From the NCBI RefSeq assembly GCF_051967575.1, contig NZ_JBQCJW010000005.1, positions 1 to 64,000 on the forward strand: 64,000 bases of DNA, in the 5' to 3' direction. A program made the translations under genes and the position numbers. Origin of the DNA: Solibacillus silvestris_B (GTDB lineage: Bacteria; Bacillota; Bacilli; Bacillales_A; Planococcaceae). The notes beneath the pieces are model-generated. The model searched no databases, was not told the origin of the DNA, and saw only the letters and a list, made by a program, of their open reading frames with translations. This document shows positions 18,081 through 26,298 of the stretch, piece after piece (position 1 is the stretch's first letter; each line of letters starts with the position of its first letter).

Positions 18081-19179
18081 TTCTACTTTTTCTGGCGATT
18101 GTTCTACATTAGGTATGATGGCTTCTACTTTCGGCTTAAAAGGTTCCACTTTATCCGCCGCGAATTCTACTTTCGGGGAGAACTGTTCTAATAACCGCCN
18201 NNNNNNNNNNNNNNNNNNNNNNNNNNNNNNNNNNNNNNNNNNNNNNNNNNNNNNNNNNNNNNNNNNNNNNNNNNNNNNNNNNNNNNNNNNNNNNNNNNNC
18301 GCCGTTCTACTTTCTCCCGCTCAAGTTCTACATTCGGCACGAAAACTTCTACTTTCCGCTTAAAAGGTTCTACTTTTTCCGCCGCGAACTCTACTTTCGG
18401 GGAGAATTGTTCTAATAACCGCCCGCCGTTCTACTTTCTCCCGCTCAAGTTCTACATTCGGCACGAAAACTTCTACTTTCCGCTTAAAAGGTTCTACTTT
18501 CTCCGCCGCGAATTCTACTTTCAGGGAGAATTGTTCCAATAACCGCCCGCCGATCTACTTTCTCTTGCTCAAGTTCTACATTCGACGCGAAAACTTCTAC
18601 TTTCCGCTCCAAAGGTTCTACTTTCTCCACCGCGAATTCTACTTTCAGGGAGAATTGTTCTAATAACCGCCCGCCGTTCTACTTTCTCCCGCTCAAGTTC
18701 TACATTCGACATGAAAACTTCTACTTTCCGCTTAAAAGCTTCTACTTTTTCCGCCGCGAGTTCTACTTTCGATGAGAACTGTTCTAATAACCGCCCGCCG
18801 TTCTACTTTCTCCCGCACCTGTTCTACATTTGGCACGAAAACTTCTACTTTCTCCCGCTCAAGTTCTACATTCGGCACGAAAATTTCTACTTTCCGCTTA
18901 AAAGGTTCTACTTTCTCCGCCGCGAATTCTACTTTCGGGGAGAATTGTTCTAATAACCGCCCGCCGTTCTACTTTCTCCCGCTCAAGTCTACATTCGACG
19001 GGAAAACTTCTACTTTCCGCTCAAAAGTTTCCACTTTATCCTCCGCTAGTTCTACTTTCGGGAAAAACTGTTCCACTTTCCGCCCGCCGTTTTACTTTTT
19101 CCCGCTTCTGTTCTACATTCGGCGCGGAAGATTCCACTTTCCTCCCCAAAGTTTCTACTTTCCCCATCGCTAGTTCTGC
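18081..19179. repeat. Tandem array of 21-nt monomers in 124-bp higher-order repeats
   Basis: Every 21 nt a TTCTACTTTC block recurs (GAAAGTAGAA on the minus strand), followed by a semi-conserved 11-nt tail. Six distinct monomers, five of 21 nt and one of 19 nt (TTCTAATAACCGCCCGCCG), form a 124-bp unit. The TTCTACTTTCTCCCGCTCAAG-type monomer starts at 18305, 18429, 18553, 18677, 18801, 18967 and 19090, so the spacing is 124 apart from one 42-bp (two-monomer) duplication near 18801-18842 and a one-base deletion. A partial copy precedes the N gap. Monomers at the outer ends are more diverged than central ones. Reading through in some frames is open because 21 nt equals seven codons. I see no convincing gene. 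Confidence 0.9.
18200..18299. other. Assembly gap (100 N) inside the repeat array
   Basis: Exactly 100 N, a conventional placeholder of unknown real length. Flanks are AACCGCC on the left and CGCCG on the right, both from the same 19-nt monomer. The break is therefore a repeat-caused assembly failure, and the true copy number is not known. Confidence 0.98.
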
Positions 19180-19343
19180 ATCCCGTCCGCAAAACTGCAT
19201 AAAATCTCCTCTCATCAGGGTCTATACACACTTTTGTCACGTATTTGTCGTATTTCCTATAAATAACTTCTGTAATCATAGCTAGGCGGATGCTTTTTTT
19301 GGTAAAATGACGGTGGATTGTATGCGAAAGAGAGGGAAATGAA

Positions 19344-20798
19344 TTGGGATTTAATAAATGGCTTCGTGCACTGACTGCAGGTGTACTGCTTTCGGCTTCA
19401 TTATCGGTTGCGACAACAGCAAATGCTAACGAAGAACGTACGATTGCAGATGAAAGTATATATGATATTTTAGTGGACCGCTTTTTTAATGGGACGGGTA
19501 AAAATGATGACCATACAGTGAATGCCCAAGATTCGGCGATGTTTGCCGGCGGGGACTTTGACGGGGTATTAAAGAAAATCGATTATGTAGCAGATATGGG
19601 CTATACGATGCTTTCGGTTGGTTCCGTATTTGCGACCGAAAAATATGATGGCTCAATGCCGACAAGCTACACAACAGTGGATGCCCGTTTCGGTACGGCA
19701 GAGGAATTCAAAAAAATGGTGGATGCATATCAAAAACGGGATATGAAGATCATGGTTGATTTCCCGATTACAAATGTCAGTCCGAATCATGAGCTTGCGG
19801 CGAAATCAGGATTTGCTGCGGGCACAAATGACGGGAAATTGCAGTGGGACTTAGCGAATGAAGAAGTGCAGAACGAATTAATAGACAGTGCTGTGCAATT
19901 TGTGAATACATATCAGCTCGATGGTGTGCGTTTGACGAATATCGAACAAGCCGATACAGCGTTTTTAAATCGCATCATTGAGCAATTAAAAGCAGCGGGC
20001 GTCTATGTGATCGCCAATGCGGAAAGCGATGCGGACTTTGATGCGAAATTTTATAATGATATGGCATTAAACTATACAAACGCTTTCAAAAATGTTGATT
20101 TGAATACGACGGTGCTTGAGCCTTATATCGAGGAAATGCTTTCGGGCACACCTGTATTGACGATGACTGACACAATTTGGTCAGACCGTTTTACATTAGC
20201 TGCAACAGCGGAAGGCATGTATCCGCCGACACGGAGCAAAATATCCATTGCAAGCACACTGCTGCTGCCTGGCGTGCCGGTCGTGCAATACGGTTCTGAA
20301 ATTGCGATGAATGGTAATGCCGGTGCCGAAGCACATCAATATTACAACTTCAAAACAGACTCGGAATTAGCCGATTATGTAGGACAGCTTCAATCATTAA
20401 GAAATGATTCGGAGACATTGCGCAATGGTGAGTTCAAATGGCTTGAAAACGAAGACGGCTATATCGTGTTTGAACGGAAATCCGATAAGGAAACATGGAT
20501 CGTCGTTATTAATAATAGTAGTAAAACGAAGCGTGTCCATATTCCAGTAGCCGAGTTTGGTGAAGGAAAAGAGATACGCGGAATGTTCAACAGTGAAATC
20601 ATTCGCGAAAATAAAGACGGCAATTATACGATTATTTTGGATCGTGAGATGGTGGAAGTGTATCAAGTAATCGATGCTCGAGGCATTAACACTTCCTATG
20701 TCGTTGCTCTTGCACTTGTCGTTGTGCTGTATGCCGCATTCATGGTAGTCATCATGAAACGCGGAAAAAAACGTCGTGCTAATTCTTCTTCAAAATAA
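19344..20798 (+). CDS. Secreted, membrane-anchored alpha-amylase-fold protein, probably inactive
   Basis: A 484-residue protein from TTG 19344 (AGAGGGA upstream). It has a signal peptide (~1-28, ending ATTANA-NE), a GH13-type (beta/alpha)8 barrel (~35-380), a small beta domain (~385-440), and a C-terminal transmembrane helix with a basic tail (~447-484). Early GH13 features are present (YDILVDRFFNG, the AMFAGGDFDGVLKKIDY segment). Conserved region II reads GVRLTNIEQ instead of GxRxDxxxH: Thr198 replaces the nucleophile Asp and Gln the His. Region IV reads TMTDTIWSDRF instead of the usual NHD. It is probably a non-hydrolytic sugar-binding or scaffold protein at the outer membrane face. A terminator follows. 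Confidence 0.82.
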   Translation: MGFNKWLRALTAGVLLSASLSVATTANANEERTIADESIYDILVDRFFNGTGKNDDHTVNAQDSAMFAGGDFDGVLKKIDYVADMGYTMLSVGSVFATEKYDGSMPTSYTTVDARFGTAEEFKKMVDAYQKRDMKIMVDFPITNVSPNHELAAKSGFAAGTNDGKLQWDLANEEVQNELIDSAVQFVNTYQLDGVRLTNIEQADTAFLNRIIEQLKAAGVYVIANAESDADFDAKFYNDMALNYTNAFKNVDLNTTVLEPYIEEMLSGTPVLTMTDTIWSDRFTLAATAEGMYPPTRSKISIASTLLLPGVPVVQYGSEIAMNGNAGAEAHQYYNFKTDSELADYVGQLQSLRNDSETLRNGEFKWLENEDGYIVFERKSDKETWIVVINNSSKTKRVHIPVAEFGEGKEIRGMFNSEIIRENKDGNYTIILDREMVEVYQVIDARGINTSYVVALALVVVLYAAFMVVIMKRGKKRRANSSSK

Positions 20799-20802
20799 TG
20801 GC

Positions 20803-20848
20803 AAAACAGCCTAGAGAAGCAGCTATCCCGCTTTTCTAGGCTGTTTTT
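20803..20848. terminator. Bidirectional terminator between amylase-like gene and HAD gene
   Basis: AAAACAGCCTAGAGAAG pairs with CTTTTCTAGGCTGTTTT, with A and T runs on both sides, so it can serve both convergent genes. Confidence 0.85.
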
Positions 20849-20890
20849 AATGGACAAGTAAGGCCGGTCCTTGCCAATTGAAGCTTCATT

Positions 20891-21697
20891 TTATAACTTC
20901 AGCCGATCCTGTAAAAACTTCGCAATGCCGTCTTCATTATTGGATAATGTAATTTCATTGGCGATACCCTTCAAATCATCAATTCCATTGCTCATCGCTA
21001 CACCTACACCTGCATATTCAATCATTTCCAAGTCATTGTCCTCGTCCCCAAATGCGATAATACGCTCGCGGGGGATACCCATTTCCTTTGCAATATGGTC
21101 GATGCCAACCGCTTTGCTCAATCCTTTATGAACAATTTCGATGATCGGGAAAGGCGCGCCCCAGCGGCGGTGTTCGATTAACTCTGCGTGGACATCTTGA
21201 AGATGCTGGCGAATGATCGGTGTATTGACATCATCTGCTTGAATCAATAAGCTTGTCGGGTTTTGCAATAATGTACGCGTCAAATCCCCGGTTAAAATAT
21301 TCGGGCTGCCCATATGGAGCATTTGGAGCATTCCTTCATCTTCGCGATGGAGATACACATCATCCATCACTTCAGCAATTAGATTATCATATTCGTATTT
21401 ATGAACCGATTCCACAACATCATGGACAACGCTTAAATTTACAGTTGTATGAATTGATTGCCACATCGGATTTTTAGGATGGTGAATGAGTGCCCCGTTG
21501 AAATTCACAATCGGAGTCGTTAAGTTCAATTCATTATAGTAAAGCTGACTCGCACGATACGGACGTCCAGTCGCAATCATCACTTGATGACCTGCTTGCT
21601 TAGCTTTAAATAATGTTTCCTTTGTAAGCGAGGAAATCGTTTTATCGTCCGTTAATAAAGTACCGTCTAAGTCTAATACAATTAAATGTTCGTTCAT
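20891..21697 (-). CDS. Cof-type HAD-IIB phosphatase, YitU-like
   Basis: A 268-residue HAD-superfamily hydrolase with an ideal ribosome binding site (GGAGG) before ATG 21697. Motif I is LDLDGTLLTDD at ~8-18; motif II is IATGRPYRAS; motif III/IV is FGDEDNDLEMIEYAGVGVAMSNG near 210-235. A C2 cap lies in between. Family members dephosphorylate sugar phosphates, FMN precursors or similar metabolites; B. subtilis YitU is among the HAD enzymes reported active on the riboflavin-pathway phosphate intermediate, so that role is possible. It is divergent from the yitV-like gene, as in B. subtilis. Confidence 0.88.
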   Translation of the reverse strand: MNEHLIVLDLDGTLLTDDKTISSLTKETLFKAKQAGHQVMIATGRPYRASQLYYNELNLTTPIVNFNGALIHHPKNPMWQSIHTTVNLSVVHDVVESVHKYEYDNLIAEVMDDVYLHREDEGMLQMLHMGSPNILTGDLTRTLLQNPTSLLIQADDVNTPIIRQHLQDVHAELIEHRRWGAPFPIIEIVHKGLSKAVGIDHIAKEMGIPRERIIAFGDEDNDLEMIEYAGVGVAMSNGIDDLKGIANEITLSNNEDGIAKFLQDRLKL

Positions 21698-21808
21698 GAG
21701 AGTAAGCCTCCTTTAGCATGGGTATAATTGTAACGTGTAAAAATAACATTCGTCAAAGTTTTGAAACAATGACAAAGTTTTGTTAAGGTAAACGAAGAGG
21801 TGAGAAAT

Positions 21809-22567
21809 ATGATAGTAAAGCAAGAGCGATGGAAGGCGATTCCATTATTGCATGTATATGATGAAACGATGGACGAGCAAACACCAGTCGTCATTTTTCT
21901 GCATGGTTTTTTAAGCGCAAAGGAGCATAATTTGCATTACGCTTATCAGTTTGTGCAACAAGGTGTGCGTGTTATACTGCCTGACGCATTAATGCACGGA
22001 GAGCGATCCAATAATTTAACGGAAGACCAGATGAATTATAACTTCTGGAAAATTGTATTGAAGTCAGTTGAAGAAGTACATACTATTTATGAAGAATTGA
22101 AACTGAAAAAATTAGTAACGAGCGACAAAATAGGGATCGCCGGAACATCAATGGGAGGGATTGTGACGTCAGGATGCTTAGCCATTTATCCATGGATTCA
22201 ATCTGCAGGGATTTGCATGGGAACGACAAGCTATACAAAGCTCGCTCTTCACCAAGCTGAAGAACTGAAGCAAAAAGGGGTCGCATTTCCGATGTCGGAA
22301 GAACAGCAAATCGGCTTAATCCGGATGCTTGAAAAATTCGATATGGAAAAACATGCTGCATTTTGGGCAAACAAGCCGATCATTTTTTGGCATGGCCAGC
22401 GGGATACGGTCGTTCCTTATTGTATGAGCCGAGATTATTATGAGCAACTTGAAAAGGCCAAAAAAACAGAGCATATTATTTATTTATCAGAGTCTAAAGC
22501 AGGACATGCCGTATCGAGAAACGGAATTTTGCAAGTGACGAAATTTATGGCGCAACGTTTGGCATAA
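21809..22567 (+). CDS. yitV: Alpha/beta hydrolase, YitV-like
   Basis: A 252-residue alpha/beta-hydrolase. ATG 21809 has GAGGTGAG upstream, better placed than for the GTG at 21800. Visible elements are the oxyanion-loop FLHGFLSAKEHNLHYA (~30-45), the nucleophile elbow GTSMGG (~115-120), the acid region WHGQRDTVVP and the catalytic His in SKAGHAVS near the C terminus. It belongs to the prolyl-oligopeptidase/dienelactone-hydrolase-like group with unknown substrate. Its position between yitU-like and yitW-like genes supports the assignment. Confidence 0.85.
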   Translation: MIVKQERWKAIPLLHVYDETMDEQTPVVIFLHGFLSAKEHNLHYAYQFVQQGVRVILPDALMHGERSNNLTEDQMNYNFWKIVLKSVEEVHTIYEELKLKKLVTSDKIGIAGTSMGGIVTSGCLAIYPWIQSAGICMGTTSYTKLALHQAEELKQKGVAFPMSEEQQIGLIRMLEKFDMEKHAAFWANKPIIFWHGQRDTVVPYCMSRDYYEQLEKAKKTEHIIYLSESKAGHAVSRNGILQVTKFMAQRLA

Positions 22568-22622
22568 ATCATTCGTTCTGATATGATAGACGTTAACACC
22601 ATGTCGAAAGGGGAAACAAAAA

Positions 22623-22937
22623 ATGGCAATTGATCAAGATATGAAAGACAGCATGCTTGGAGCTTTAGAGAACGTAATCGACCCTGAGCTGGGCATCGAT
22701 ATTGTCAACTTAGGTTTAGTATATGAAGTGGATTTAACAGATGAAGGCTTGGCAATTGTCACAATGACATTAACATCAATGGGCTGCCCTCTTGCTCCGG
22801 TAATTGTTGACCAAGTAACTACTGCATTAAGCGAACTGCCTGAAGTAAAGGAAGTTAAAGTTGATATCGTATGGCAACCAGCATGGTCTAAGGACAACAT
22901 GTCCCGCTATGCAAAAATGGCGCTGGGTATTCGTTAA
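22623..22937 (+). CDS. yitW: DUF59/MIP18 family Fe-S assembly-type protein, YitW-like
   Basis: A 104-residue protein with a clear GAAAGGGG ribosome binding site. It matches the DUF59 (MIP18/SufT) family across its length: ENVIDPELGIDIVNLGLVY near the N terminus and the conserved Cys in MTSMGCPLAP. DUF59 proteins act in Fe-S cluster assembly or trafficking to targets. It lies 55 nt after the yitV-like gene and is followed by a terminator. Confidence 0.9.
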   Translation: MAIDQDMKDSMLGALENVIDPELGIDIVNLGLVYEVDLTDEGLAIVTMTLTSMGCPLAPVIVDQVTTALSELPEVKEVKVDIVWQPAWSKDNMSRYAKMALGIR

Positions 22938-22950
22938 GCCTCAAAAACAG

Positions 22951-23000
22951 GGCTGTCCGGAAAAATCGATTTCATCGGTTTTACCGGACAGCTTCTTTTT
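22951..23000. terminator. Terminator between yitW and fnr-like gene
   Basis: GCTGTCCGGAAAA pairs with TTTTACCGGACAGC, with a T-rich tail on the plus side and a shorter one on the minus side. Confidence 0.85.
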
Positions 23001-23042
23001 TATATCGTTTTTTGTTGAGCGAAGAAAATAAACCACGTTTTT

Positions 23043-23744
23043 CTAATCTATCCTGCAAATAGCAAGCGGACAGTTTTCGCATTCGATTTCACGCTTTAAA
23101 TAATTTAAATCCAATATTGTAATATAGCTTTTTTCGATTGCAATGACTTTATCCTTCCGCAAATCGCCCAACATACGGTTAATCATTTCCCGGCTTGTCG
23201 CGCATAAATTGGCGAGCTCGGTATTTGTCAATGCTATTTTTATATTCGCTTCGTTTGGAGATGGAAATTCGCCAAATGTGTTCGCAAGGCGGATTAATGT
23301 TGAGTAGAGCGCACCTTTTTTGCCGTGCAGCACTAAATCGCGAAGGCGTGTTTGATTTTTCATATTTTCCGTTTGCAGCCAGGTTAAATAAGCGGACATC
23401 ATAGTAGGCTCTGCAATAAAAAATTTTTCCAGAATATCGTGATGGATTGAAAAAAGCTCCGTATTTGTTAGCGACTTTGCAGTTGTCGTATGAAATGGAC
23501 ATGAGCAAAAAATCAAATTTTCGCCGATTAGGCTGTTCGCTCCGCAAATGCGGAGTGTCAATTCTTTGCCGCTTTCGGATTCTTTGCTTATTTGAACATT
23601 CCCGCTTTTAATAAGGAAAAGATGATCAGAGCGCCCGCCTTCTTGAAAAATATGCATCCCTTTTTCCAGCTTTAAAGCAGTCCCTTCCGTTTGGATAAGC
23701 GACATAATTTGTTCAGGAATTGTTTGCAGCAAATGGATCATCAC
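23043..23744 (-). CDS. fnr: Crp/Fnr family regulator with C-terminal Fe-S motif
   Basis: A 233-residue Crp/Fnr regulator. The cyclic-nucleotide-binding-type beta roll spans ~10-120, followed by the long dimerisation helix and a helix-turn-helix (~170-205, TNTELANLCATSREMINRML). The C terminus reads CENCPLAIC; the spacing CxxCx4C matches the C-terminal [4Fe-4S] ligand set of Bacillus-type Fnr, which differs from the N-terminal set of E. coli FNR. It is probably an oxygen-responsive regulator of anaerobic genes. The start could be either of two adjacent ATGs; an AGAGGTGATG ribosome binding context is present. It is transcribed away from clpB. Confidence 0.87.
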   Translation of the reverse strand: MMIHLLQTIPEQIMSLIQTEGTALKLEKGMHIFQEGGRSDHLFLIKSGNVQISKESESGKELTLRICGANSLIGENLIFCSCPFHTTTAKSLTNTELFSIHHDILEKFFIAEPTMMSAYLTWLQTENMKNQTRLRDLVLHGKKGALYSTLIRLANTFGEFPSPNEANIKIALTNTELANLCATSREMINRMLGDLRKDKVIAIEKSYITILDLNYLKREIECENCPLAICRID

Positions 23745-23914
23745 CTCTTCTCCCGTAATTTTGGAAACTGAATATTCCAGTTTATTCTAAAAGTATCATA
23801 CTAAAAAATTAGAGTCAAACTGGTTTATTTCTAATTCTTTATGTTGATGATGGGGGCAATTTATCACGGTTCACGCATAAGCTTCTGAAATTTCTCAAAA
23901 AAGAGTGCAAAAAT

Positions 23915-23966
23915 TTGAGATTTGACTAAATTTGACCTATAATCAAATTAGTCAATAAAGGTCAAA
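23915..23966 (+). promoter_or_regulatory. SigA-type promoter with two CtsR operators upstream of clpB
   Basis: The -35 TTGAGA at 23915-23920 and -10 TATAAT at 23938-23943 are 17 nt apart. The spacer is filled by a CtsR box reading GGTCAAATTTAGTCAAA on the minus strand (23921-23937). A second box, AGTCAATAAAGGTCAAA, lies at 23950-23966 across the expected transcription start. Both fit the tandem-heptad consensus of CtsR, so heat-inducible repression is expected. Confidence 0.9.
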
Positions 23967-23986
23967 CTATTGAAGGGGTGCACTAT

Positions 23987-26116
23987 ATGCAATTTAATCA
24001 AACACAAGATAATCGTCCGCCATTAGAGCAGTTCGGACGCAATCTAATTGAACAAGTAAAGAGCGGCAAGATGGATCCGGTCATTGGGCGCGATGAAGAA
24101 ATCCGCAATGTCATTCGAATCTTATCACGCAAAACAAAAAACAATCCAGTATTAATAGGCGAACCCGGTGTTGGTAAAACAGCAATCGTCGAAGGTCTGG
24201 CACAGCGCATTGTCCGAAAAGATGTACCTGAAGGGTTAAAGGATGCAGAGCTGTATGAGTTGGATATGAGCGCACTTATTGCGGGGGCGTCATATCGGGG
24301 GCAATTTGAAGAGCGTTTAAAATCCGTGTTAAAGCAAGTGAAGGAATCTGAAGGACGCATCATTTTATTTATTGATGAAATTCATACAATTGTCGGTGCC
24401 GGAAAAACAGATGGAGCAATGGATGCAGGAAATATGCTGAAGCCAATGCTGGCACGCGGTGAACTGCATTGTATAGGGGCAACGACATTAGATGAATATC
24501 GCATGTACATCGAAAAAGATCCGGCTTTGGAACGTCGCTTCCAGCAAGTAATGGTGCGAGAACCTTCCATTGAAGATACAGTTTCGATTTTACGCGGCAT
24601 TAAAGACCGCTTTGAAGAGCATCACCGCGGTGTACGCATCCATGACCGCGCGATCATCGCAGCCGCCCAACTGGCAAACCGTTATATTACGGACCGTTTT
24701 TTACCGGACAAGGCAATTGATTTAATCGATGAAGCATGTGCGATGATCCGTATTGAAATCGATTCGATGCCACAGGAGCTCGACCAATTAACACGTCGTC
24801 TCACACAGCTTAAAATTGAGCAGCAAGCATTGAAAAAAGAAAAAGACGATGCGAGCAAAAAGCGGCTTGAAATCATTACAGATGAAATTGACGCTTTGGA
24901 AAGCTCGATGAAATCAATGAAAGATCAGTGGGAAATCGAGAAAAATGGATTACAAATCGTACGGGATAAAAAAGACGAACTGAAAAAATATGAAGCAGAA
25001 CGTGATAGCTTATTCGTCTCAGGCAACAATCTGGCCCGGGCAAGCGAATTGCAATACAGCAAAATTCCGAAGCTCGAAAAGGAAATTGCGGAACTGGAAA
25101 AGCAATTAAAAGAATCGGAAGGCAATCGGATGCTGCGTGAAGAAGTAACGGAAGAGGAAATCGCTAAAATCATTTCCCGCTGGACAGGCATTCCTGTAAC
25201 GAAGCTTGTGGAAGGCGAGCGCGAAAAGCTGCTGCGCTTAAAAGATACATTGCATGAACGTGTAGTTGGCCAGGATGATGCGGTGACATATGTAACCGAA
25301 GCAGTATGGCGAGCGCGTTCCGGCATTAAAGATCCAAACAAGCCGATCGGAAGCTTTCTGTTCCTCGGTCCTACAGGCGTCGGTAAAACAGAATTGGCAA
25401 AAGCATTGGCTGAACAGTTATTTGATTCGGAAGACCACTTCATCCGCATTGATATGAGCGAATATATGGAAAAGCATTCCGTATCGCGTCTTGTCGGAGC
25501 ACCTCCAGGCTATATCGGCTATGAAGAGGGCGGCCAATTGACGGAAGCGGTCCGCCGTAACCCGTATTCGGTTGTATTGCTCGATGAAATTGAGAAGGCG
25601 CATCCGGATGTGGCGAATATTTTATTGCAAGTGCTGGACGATGGACGCATTACGGACAGCCAAGGACGTATCGTGAACTTCACGAACACGGTCATTATTT
25701 TAACGTCGAATATTGGCTCACAGTTTTTATTGGAAGTGTCCGCGGAGTCGGAGCAGCTTGTGCAAACAGCATTGCGCCAGCATTTCAAGCCGGAGCTATT
25801 AAACCGGATGGACGATATTATAATGTTCCACGCATTATCGGGCGAACATTTCCACGCGATTGCCTGGAAATATGTAAAGCAGCTGCAAGACCGGGTTGCG
25901 GAACAGGAAATTTCATTGCAGGTGGGCGATGAGGTTATTGATTGGATTGTAAAGCACGGCATTGATCCACAATTTGGTGCGCGTCCGTTAAAACGCTTCG
26001 TGCAGCGACATTTGGAAACAGTAGTTGCACGCGAGCTATTAAAAGGAAATGTCGTGGCAGGCGGTATGCTGGTGATTACGCTCGAAAACGGCGAAATAGC
26101 CATTTCTCAAAAGTAA
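23987..26116 (+). CDS. clpB: ClpB-type AAA+ disaggregase lacking the N-domain
   Basis: A 709-residue two-ring AAA+ protein. ATG 23987 has GAAGGGG upstream. Domain D1 (~15-300) has Walker A GEPGVGKT and Walker B LFIDEIH. A coiled-coil M domain (~275-410) begins MPQELDQLTRRLTQL, and ends before WTGIPVTKL. D2 (~430-700) has GPTGVGKTE and VVLLDEIEKAH. The M-domain and sequence texture identify ClpB rather than ClpC or ClpE, but the usual ~145-residue N-terminal Clp repeat domain is absent and the promoter lies directly upstream, so it was not lost by misannotation. ClpB reactivates aggregates with DnaK; N-less forms are known as internal-start isoforms elsewhere. Regulated by CtsR. Confidence 0.9.
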   Translation: MQFNQTQDNRPPLEQFGRNLIEQVKSGKMDPVIGRDEEIRNVIRILSRKTKNNPVLIGEPGVGKTAIVEGLAQRIVRKDVPEGLKDAELYELDMSALIAGASYRGQFEERLKSVLKQVKESEGRIILFIDEIHTIVGAGKTDGAMDAGNMLKPMLARGELHCIGATTLDEYRMYIEKDPALERRFQQVMVREPSIEDTVSILRGIKDRFEEHHRGVRIHDRAIIAAAQLANRYITDRFLPDKAIDLIDEACAMIRIEIDSMPQELDQLTRRLTQLKIEQQALKKEKDDASKKRLEIITDEIDALESSMKSMKDQWEIEKNGLQIVRDKKDELKKYEAERDSLFVSGNNLARASELQYSKIPKLEKEIAELEKQLKESEGNRMLREEVTEEEIAKIISRWTGIPVTKLVEGEREKLLRLKDTLHERVVGQDDAVTYVTEAVWRARSGIKDPNKPIGSFLFLGPTGVGKTELAKALAEQLFDSEDHFIRIDMSEYMEKHSVSRLVGAPPGYIGYEEGGQLTEAVRRNPYSVVLLDEIEKAHPDVANILLQVLDDGRITDSQGRIVNFTNTVIILTSNIGSQFLLEVSAESEQLVQTALRQHFKPELLNRMDDIIMFHALSGEHFHAIAWKYVKQLQDRVAEQEISLQVGDEVIDWIVKHGIDPQFGARPLKRFVQRHLETVVARELLKGNVVAGGMLVITLENGEIAISQK

Positions 26117-26120
26117 TGTG

Positions 26121-26160
26121 AAAAACAGCTTGTACATCGTATATGTATGGGCTGTTTTTA
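26121..26160 (+). terminator. Terminator of clpB
   Basis: AAAAACAGC pairs with GCTGTTTTT directly after the clpB stop. Confidence 0.8.
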
Positions 26161-26250
26161 ACGCTGGAAGAGAGAGGACTCCAGTGAAAGCGGAATGTCT
26201 ATTGAAACTAAACTGTCCATTTTTTCCAAATCTCCTTTTTTACGATAAAT

Positions 26251-26294
26251 AACAAGGGGCTGCCCGGTATTGAATACTGGACAGCCCCTTGTTA
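26251..26294 (-). terminator. Terminator of DUF2929 gene
   Basis: AACAAGGGGCTG and CAGCCCCTTGTT form a 12-bp stem, extended by GTATT/AATAC inside, just after the minus-strand gene. Confidence 0.75.
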
Positions 26295-26298
26295 TCTA

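Noticed and set aside
18115..18363. Protein-coding ORF across the repeat array
   Set aside because: It runs through 100 N, has no ribosome binding site and consists only of the repeat translated; the same applies to 18711-19173 and 19052-19279.
18081..19179. CRISPR array
   Set aside because: The conserved part is only 10-11 nt, the intervening tails are 10-11 nt and recur in blocks, there is no 28-36 nt repeat with unique spacers, and no cas gene is in the window.
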